Assembly: GCA_023419055.1 (NCBI GenBank)
Contig: JAEZYO010000547.1
Span: forward strand, 1 to 9,174
Reading direction: 5' to 3'
Source of the DNA: Pseudomonadota bacterium
Lineage (GTDB): Bacteria > Myxococcota > Polyangia > Polyangiales > Polyangiaceae
DNA length: 9,174 nt
The notes beneath the pieces were generated by a model, which saw only the letters and a program-made list of their open reading frames with translations, searched no databases and was not told the origin of the DNA. Each line of letters opens with the position of its first letter. The stretch's first letter is position 1. A program made the translations under genes and the position numbers. This document shows, in pieces, positions 5,201-9,174 of the stretch.

Positions 5201-7493
5201 GCACCTCGACGAGCTCGCGGTAGCGACCGAGCCTATTCAGGACGCGGTCGAGGCCCTTCAACGCGTCGACGTGCCGCGGGTCCTCGGCGAGCGCCTCACG
5301 GTAGAGCTTCTCCGCCGGCTCGAGCTTGTTGAGCTCGAGCTCGTAGATCTCGCCGAGCTCGAGGCACTGCTGGATCTTCGCCTCGCCGGTCAGCGCCTTC
5401 ACTCGCCCCTCCAGGATCCTGAGCGCTCGCTCGGTCTCGCCGCGCGCCCGGAGCAGGTTCGCCAAGCCCTCGGCGGCGCGCCCGTGACCGGGATCTTCGG
5501 CGAGCACGGCGTTGAACAGCTCCTCGGCCGCGCTCGGGTTGCCGAGCTTGTTGGCGAGGATCTCCGCGGCCTCGCTCTTGAGCTCGCGGGCGGTGGCGGG
5601 CGCGGCGATGTCGGCGCGATGCACCAGGATCTGCCCGAGCTCCACCCAGCGCTGGCCCTTGCGGTAGAGGTCGGCGAGGGCCGCCAGGATCGCGTCGTTG
5701 CCCGGGTCGAGCGCGAGCGCGTTGCTGAGCACCGGCAGCGCCAGGTCGGCTCGACCGAGGCGCGTCGCGTACCACTCGGCGACCTTCACGAAGATCGCCG
5801 CGCGTGTCTCGTCGGGCGCCTCTGCGGCGGAGGCTTGCGCGCTCTCGAGCACGTCGGCCCAGGTCTTCTGCTGATCGCCCGCGGTGCGCTCCACGGCGCG
5901 CGCGAGGTCGAGCCCCGGCTCCGAAACGAACGCCTCGACGTACGCCACGCTCGCCTGCTCGGCGTCCTTCAGCTCCTTCTCGTAGATCTCGCCGATCTCC
6001 GCGAAGCAGGCCGCGCGCTGGCTGCGGGAATCCACCTGCTCGGTGCGGCCCAGCAAGAACTCCACGGCCTCCTCGAACTTGCGCTGGCGCCGCAGCAGGC
6101 GAACGTGCGCCGAGGCGCTCGAGGCGTCCCGCGGGTCCTCTTCGCACAGGCGCTCGTAGAGGCCCGCCGCGGGCTCGAAGCGCCCGGCCGCTTCGTAGAG
6201 GCGCGCGGCGCGCTGCAAGAGACCACGGAGCGCGCTCTCCGCGCCGACCACGCCGCGCTCTTCGACCACCGTGACGACGTTCTCGAAGCCGGCCGCGACG
6301 CGCGCCGGATCAGCGCCCAAATCGACGGTCGCCTCGAGCTCGGCCGCGAGCTCCAGATCGAACGGATCTTCGCCGAGCACGACGAAGCGCCCCTCGAGGC
6401 GGTCGTCGCTGACCCAGCTCGGCGGACGCGTCGAGGTGCGCCAGACCCGACGCAGCGTCTCGAGCAGCTCCGAGCCGTTGCGCGGGCGCGCCTCGGGCTC
6501 GATCTCGAGCAACGTCGAGACGAAGGTCTCCACGTCGGGCGCGATGCCGCGCGGCGCCGCGAACGAGAGCGGCTCCGGCGACTCCGTGAGGTGCGAGACC
6601 ACGAGCTCCGCCGCGGATTTCCCCGTGAAAGGATCCTTGCCGGAGAGCAGCTGATAGCAGAGGACGCCGAACGCGTAGACGTCGCTCTGAGCGGTCGCCG
6701 CCCCGCTCTTCAGCTGTTCGGGCGCGATCGCCGTCAAGTAGCTGCGCGAGAACTCACCCTCTTCACAGGGCACGGCGGGACGGAGCACGTGCGACCCCGC
6801 GTCGAGCAAGAGCACCTTCGGGCTCGAGCCCGAGGCTTCGCGCACGAGCACGTTGTTGAGGTGCAAGCTGCCGTGACAGAGCCCTGCCTCGTGGAGCGCG
6901 GCGAGCGGCTCGCCGATCGCCCACAGCAGGTTCAGCATCTCGTTGAAGTGACGCGGCCCCGTGCGCTTCAGGAGCTCCGCGAGCGTCTCTCCTTCGAAGT
7001 AGTCGCACGCGACGCCGATCGCGTCGCCGAGCACGGCACCCGCGCGCACGTTGGTCGGCAGCGCGGCGTGGCTCACGCCCGCGACCAGGCGCGTCGCGAC
7101 GAGGTAGCGCTGCACGTCGCGTCGGGCCACGCCCTCGACCAGCTTCACCCGCAGATCACGGCCGTCCACCGTGGCGCGGCACACCCGCCCGCTCGGACCA
7201 CGCCCGAGCTCGTCGTCGATCTTGAAAGCGGCAATGACGCCGGGAGGCACGCTCGGGCGGCTCGGCGGGGCCGCCGGGACGACGAGGCGCTTCTGGCGGG
7301 AGACCGCCACCGCGTCGAGCAGCGCGGCCACCGCGTCCTGCTCGACGCAGCGCTGGGCGAGGGCGCGCGCGATCGCGCTCTTGCCGCTGTCGCCGTTCGG
7401 AGGTTCGAAGCCGAGGAGGTCGCGGCTCAGAGCCTCGAGTTCCCCCTGGTCGTAGAGCCGTTCGAGTTCGGTGCTCAGTTTTTCGACGATCAT
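2232..7493 (-). CDS. Giant pseudokinase-like protein with TPR repeats
   Basis: About 1753 residues from ATG 7493 (numbering used here). Residues 1-70 form a helical domain (MIVEKLSTELERLYDQGELE) that I associate with myxobacterial kinases. Residues ~88-355 are a Ser/Thr protein-kinase fold: glycine loop G97-R-G-P-S-G102, ATP-binding lysine K117, H207-G-S209 where HRD is expected, N214, D231-A-G for DFG, A-P-E259 and D271-VYAFG. The catalytic Asp is Ser209, the following Lys is His211, and a clear alpha-C Glu is not seen, so phosphotransfer is doubtful although nucleotide binding may persist. Residues ~420-1430 are TPR-like helical pairs (for example AEKLYREALAEDPRHVDALK), a protein-interaction scaffold. 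Residues ~1480-1753 form a non-TPR domain with AAFYAGRELANMMPGLYLRS, not assigned. No membrane segment is evident, so a cytoplasmic role is likely. A GTG at 7532 in the same frame would add 13 residues; ATG is preferred because the domain begins there. Neither start has a well-spaced ribosome binding site. The 3' end overlaps the ferredoxin-like gene. Confidence 0.92.
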   Translation of the reverse strand: MIVEKLSTELERLYDQGELEALSRDLLGFEPPNGDSGKSAIARALAQRCVEQDAVAALLDAVAVSRQKRLVVPAAPPSRPSVPPGVIAAFKIDDELGRGPSGRVCRATVDGRDLRVKLVEGVARRDVQRYLVATRLVAGVSHAALPTNVRAGAVLGDAIGVACDYFEGETLAELLKRTGPRHFNEMLNLLWAIGEPLAALHEAGLCHGSLHLNNVLVREASGSSPKVLLLDAGSHVLRPAVPCEEGEFSRSYLTAIAPEQLKSGAATAQSDVYAFGVLCYQLLSGKDPFTGKSAAELVVSHLTESPEPLSFAAPRGIAPDVETFVSTLLEIEPEARPRNGSELLETLRRVWRTSTRPPSWVSDDRLEGRFVVLGEDPFDLELAAELEATVDLGADPARVAAGFENVVTVVEERGVVGAESALRGLLQRAARLYEAAGRFEPAAGLYERLCEEDPRDASSASAHVRLLRRQRKFEEAVEFLLGRTEQVDSRSQRAACFAEIGEIYEKELKDAEQASVAYVEAFVSEPGLDLARAVERTAGDQQKTWADVLESAQASAAEAPDETRAAIFVKVAEWYATRLGRADLALPVLSNALALDPGNDAILAALADLYRKGQRWVELGQILVHRADIAAPATARELKSEAAEILANKLGNPSAAEELFNAVLAEDPGHGRAAEGLANLLRARGETERALRILEGRVKALTGEAKIQQCLELGEIYELELNKLEPAEKLYREALAEDPRHVDALKGLDRVLNRLGRYRELVEVLERELEVAVTGRQRVALYERLAGVYDEEFLDPAQAANALEKVLELDPQRATAANELARHYRRAERYQELLELYERQFEISQDNAHRVEVGLALARLLDERFGQPQVAADRLSTVLTIADGHAGALAALAGLKARLGDAQSALDAIDALAERASSAAEKADQHLRAAALLDESGDVPGTIERLKRALDAYPEHPSAAKKLFAKYLESDNHAAAVELLEEQLASTKGDHARARIAGQIAFVCHRHLRDDERASRMAQLALHLDSTNLDGLRVVGRIAWTEDRFVEAAKRLDAVVSQLQGLPADDAAETLFVYVDSLAHAGQTDRAVAAIDAHLERLAESAAALELASEVMFEHGPPSRTIEILERLLEQHGAELGTLEEATARGRLGECLKRLGRYGEAIAELERASRLDPKAREPLTALAEVYLERDDAAASLEVRHRELQLVEGEERASILLAMAEVAVNQLRDNDYAARCLLSALGDRPNDRTILARLMQLYSTEKDWPSLIGVIERLAGVVTEPKQKAKYLHAASLVASRELGDEARSAELLASAVAADPDNVTILDEAIERRRRLRDAEGLKELLKLKAANIAKQGGDRRPLLPVLEELGATYETLGSHGQAVRVYESALEVSPGEPRFVERVARTTANDPNATLEQSGPAFARWIEHDPYRPEPYQLLRKIYTESRRADGAFLVCQALELLRQAQPDESRFFARFREAEPPQARRKLTMAEWMELVMPKDCEPLVGNLLALLQPFAHAVRTRPAQAYGLGNEHVLEVSQYPHGLVFAFHYGSHVLPVSNPRVYQNPEDPSIVTLLPTTPPSVLLGAGAFENIGPTEAAFYAGRELANMMPGLYLRSLLPNSTTLKAWMLAAMRLMKPRFPAPGDMEAPVEEALAVLRERATGEQRDHLLHSVRKLLEDGASLDLKRWLAAAEQAADRSGLALCHDLETACTLIRSEEPRPGGTDTVTRCRDLLIYSVSPEYLALRERLGVNIDAG

Positions 7494-7657
7494 GGTTACG
7501 GGCAGGCGCCTCGAAATTCCGATAGCAGCCACGCATCGGGACGACCAGCCTCGACCTTCCCCACACGCATCCCGCTTCGAGCCCAGCGAGCGAGCCTTCC
7601 GTCACAATCAGAAAATCACAGCCGCACGCGTGTCGGATCTACTCACGAGGTGCAAGC
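7494..7657 (-). promoter_or_regulatory. Gap upstream of the kinase/TPR gene with short repeats
   Basis: These 164 bases separate two genes on the minus strand. Reading the minus strand, there is an AT-richer island TGTGATTTTCTGATTGTGA (7602-7620) containing TGTGA twice as a direct repeat, then GGAAGG twice and GATGCGTG twice (7564-7571 and 7530-7537), all before the kinase start. Such paired short motifs could be regulator sites, but no convincing -35/-10 pair or terminator hairpin with a T-run is visible. Co-transcription from the propeller gene is therefore possible, as is a separate promoter here. Confidence 0.3.
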
Positions 7658-9174
7658 TCACTCCCAGCCCACCTTGAGGCGCCGGATTCGATGCTCTCCG
7701 CTCGGCGCCGCTTCCTCGAACAGGATCTCGTCACCGCGGAGCGCGGGGCGCTGATCGGTCACGCTACCATCGGGCAAACGCAGCAGCGTCTTCGGCGTCC
7801 CCAGGCGGCCGCGCCGGCGCTCGAGGACCGAGAGCTCGGCTCGATTTTCCACCGTGGCGAGCACCGCCACGCGCTCGATCTCGGGCGCGCAGTCGAGGTC
7901 GAGCGCGGCCGGAACGCCGCTGCCGAGGGCGACCCGCGCAGGCGAGCTCTTCCAGCCGCCGGCCGCGTCGAGCACGCCGAGCATCAAGGCGTGCTCGCCT
8001 CCTGCCTCCGCGCGCTCGAGCCACGCGAGCACCGTTTCGTCGCCTCGCCGGCAGAGCGCGGGCGAGAACGAGTGAGCAGGGGTTTCGCTCAGGCGAAGCT
8101 CCTTGCCCTCCGGCGCCGCACCCTTCGCAGTGAGGCGCAGGCCATGAAGATCGGCCTGCTCGCCCGCCGCGCCGTTGCTCGAGTCCGACCAGACCAGGAG
8201 GGCGCCGCTCGCGTCGCCGCTCAGCGTGAGCTCGGACGGCACCGCTGGGGCTCGCGTGAGCCGCTGCTCGAGTGACACGCGGTTCAGTCGCAGGTCCACC
8301 TTCGCGGCGTAGACCTCTGGCGCCCCGCTGCGCTCGTCGATCCAGCCGACCACGTAACCGTCGCCGACGAAGGCCAGCGAAACGTCGCTCGCTCCGCCTT
8401 TTTTCCGCGTCAGCATGCGCTGGTCGAGCTTTTTCCCTTCGGGAGAGAGCAAGCTCAAAAAGACCTGCGGCTCTCCGCCGTCGAAGCCCACCCAGCCGAG
8501 CACGCGCTCTTTCGCGTCCGCCTTCGCCGGGACGAGCGAAAGCCCGCCGAGCGAGTGCGCGCGGCGCGAGAGCTCCACCGGAGCGCTCAGGGGAGCGCCG
8601 CTCTGGCCGTCGCTCGAGGGAGCGAGCATCAAGTACGAGCGCTCGGGATCGAAGCGGCCGTCCTTGGCCGGCGTCTTCAGGCGCGCCCAGGGCGTGCTCG
8701 GATCGAACGCGGTGAGCCAGGCGACGAGCCCGCCGTTCGCGCGCCGATCGTACGCGATCACGGCGAGCGGCTCCGTCGTGGCGAGCACGCTCGTCTCCTC
8801 GATGCGGGGCGCCGGCTCGACGCCGAGCTTCTCGGCCGGCGCCTGCCAGGCCGCGCTCTTCGGTTCGAGCTCCGCGATCATCACCTTGGCGGGTGACGTG
8901 TTCTGCGCGGTGAGCGCGAAGCAGCTCTTTTCGAGGCAAGTGAGGCCCCAAGCGAGATCCGCCGTCTCCGACGCGAGCGCGGAGAGGCGCAGCGGCTCGT
9001 ACGCCGCGACGTCGAGCGAGGGCCCGAGCGTCAAGTACGCGGGCCCGACCGCGTCCCGATCGCACTCCGCGCCCCGCACGCACGCGGGCCCGAGCGTGAT
9101 GAACGACACGCCGCGCGAGCTCGCCGTCACCTCGGGCACGGAGCCGTCGTCGCTGTCGTACGCGACGCGCGCGC
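7658..9174 (-). CDS. Beta-propeller-like, probably exported protein (5' partial)
   Basis: The frame is open from the right edge to TGA at 7658-7660, giving at least 504 residues. The internal GTG at 9139 is not the start, since coding-like sequence (ARVAYDSDDGS) continues upstream to the edge. Counting from that GTG, similar units recur about every 50-60 residues: VLGWVGFDGG (W216), VVGWIDERSG (W266), LLVWSDSSNG (W317) and VLAWLERAEA (W373), with weaker ones near 64, 130, 428 and 474. A hydrophobic strand, Trp/Tyr, an acidic turn, then a second strand is the blade pattern of beta-propellers of the TolB/sialidase-like type, and about 7-8 blades would fit. Cysteine pairs C20/C26 and C68/C73, plus C363 and C417, suit disulfides in an exported protein; the signal sequence would be outside the window. 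No catalytic motif is seen, so binding is more likely than enzymatic action. It shares its strand with the kinase/TPR gene downstream. Confidence 0.8.
   Translation of the reverse strand, partial: ARVAYDSDDGSVPEVTASSRGVSFITLGPACVRGAECDRDAVGPAYLTLGPSLDVAAYEPLRLSALASETADLAWGLTCLEKSCFALTAQNTSPAKVMIAELEPKSAAWQAPAEKLGVEPAPRIEETSVLATTEPLAVIAYDRRANGGLVAWLTAFDPSTPWARLKTPAKDGRFDPERSYLMLAPSSDGQSGAPLSAPVELSRRAHSLGGLSLVPAKADAKERVLGWVGFDGGEPQVFLSLLSPEGKKLDQRMLTRKKGGASDVSLAFVGDGYVVGWIDERSGAPEVYAAKVDLRLNRVSLEQRLTRAPAVPSELTLSGDASGALLVWSDSSNGAAGEQADLHGLRLTAKGAAPEGKELRLSETPAHSFSPALCRRGDETVLAWLERAEAGGEHALMLGVLDAAGGWKSSPARVALGSGVPAALDLDCAPEIERVAVLATVENRAELSVLERRRGRLGTPKTLLRLPDGSVTDQRPALRGDEILFEEAAPSGEHRIRRLKVGWE

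Noticed and set aside
4473..7754. A 1093-codon open frame on the + strand
   Set aside because: It is exactly antisense to the kinase/TPR gene, is made mostly of Arg, Glu, Leu, Ala and Val repeats, and shows no domain. Long antisense frames are expected opposite GC-rich genes with strong codon bias. The same applies to the + frame at 2853-4451.
7764..9083. A 439-codon minus-strand frame inside the propeller gene
   Set aside because: It is an Arg/Ala-rich frame-shifted shadow of the propeller gene, whose own frame shows repeated blade motifs and sensible cysteine pairs.
9137..9139. GTG as the start of the propeller gene
   Set aside because: The frame remains open and protein-like to the window edge, and no signal peptide follows this GTG although the protein looks exported.

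Overview
The window is high-GC DNA with strongly G/C-biased third codon positions. It carries a very large protein-kinase-like/TPR protein, a secreted beta-propeller-like protein and a PAP2 phosphatase. This gene content and style fit a myxobacterium (Myxococcota, probably the Polyangiales/Sorangiineae side). That assignment is inference from protein style; there is no rRNA or marker gene to confirm it. I see no rRNA, tRNA, CRISPR array, intact insertion sequence, integrase or phage gene.

Layout, left to right. (1) Positions 1-132, + strand: the last 43 codons of a GH130-like glycoside phosphorylase/hydrolase that starts outside the window. (2) A short gap with a plausible promoter placed so close to the next ATG that the transcript would be leaderless or nearly so. 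(3) Positions 190-1095, +: an exported PAP2-family phosphatase with all three catalytic motifs intact. (4) Positions 1096-1827: about 730 bases with no confident gene. It holds a tandem pair of 47-base repeats (69-base period), several clean inverted repeats, and a coding-like but interrupted reading frame that ends in an ATGA overlap with the next gene. (5) Positions 1828-2298, +: a membrane-anchored, cysteine-containing ferredoxin-like protein with a good ribosome binding site. (6) Positions 2232-7493, -: a giant protein of about 1753 residues with an N-terminal helical domain, a protein-kinase fold, about 1000 residues of TPR-like repeats and a conserved-looking C-terminal domain. Its 3' end overlaps the ferredoxin-like gene by 67 bases, tail to tail. 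(7) Positions 7658 to the right edge, -: the C-terminal part of a beta-propeller-like, probably exported protein whose start lies beyond the window.

How the genes may work together. The propeller gene and the kinase/TPR gene share a strand with a 164-base gap, so they may be co-transcribed or share a signalling role, but nothing in the sequence proves it. The + strand genes on the left look like separate small units. No pathway links them.

The points most worth a second look are these. The kinase domain of the giant TPR protein has lost the catalytic aspartate (HRD is HGS) while keeping the nucleotide-binding elements, so it reads as a pseudokinase scaffold. The 1096-1827 block is rich in repeats and inverted repeats and may be a decayed element or may encode structured RNA. 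I did not find a complete, convincing new multi-gene system.
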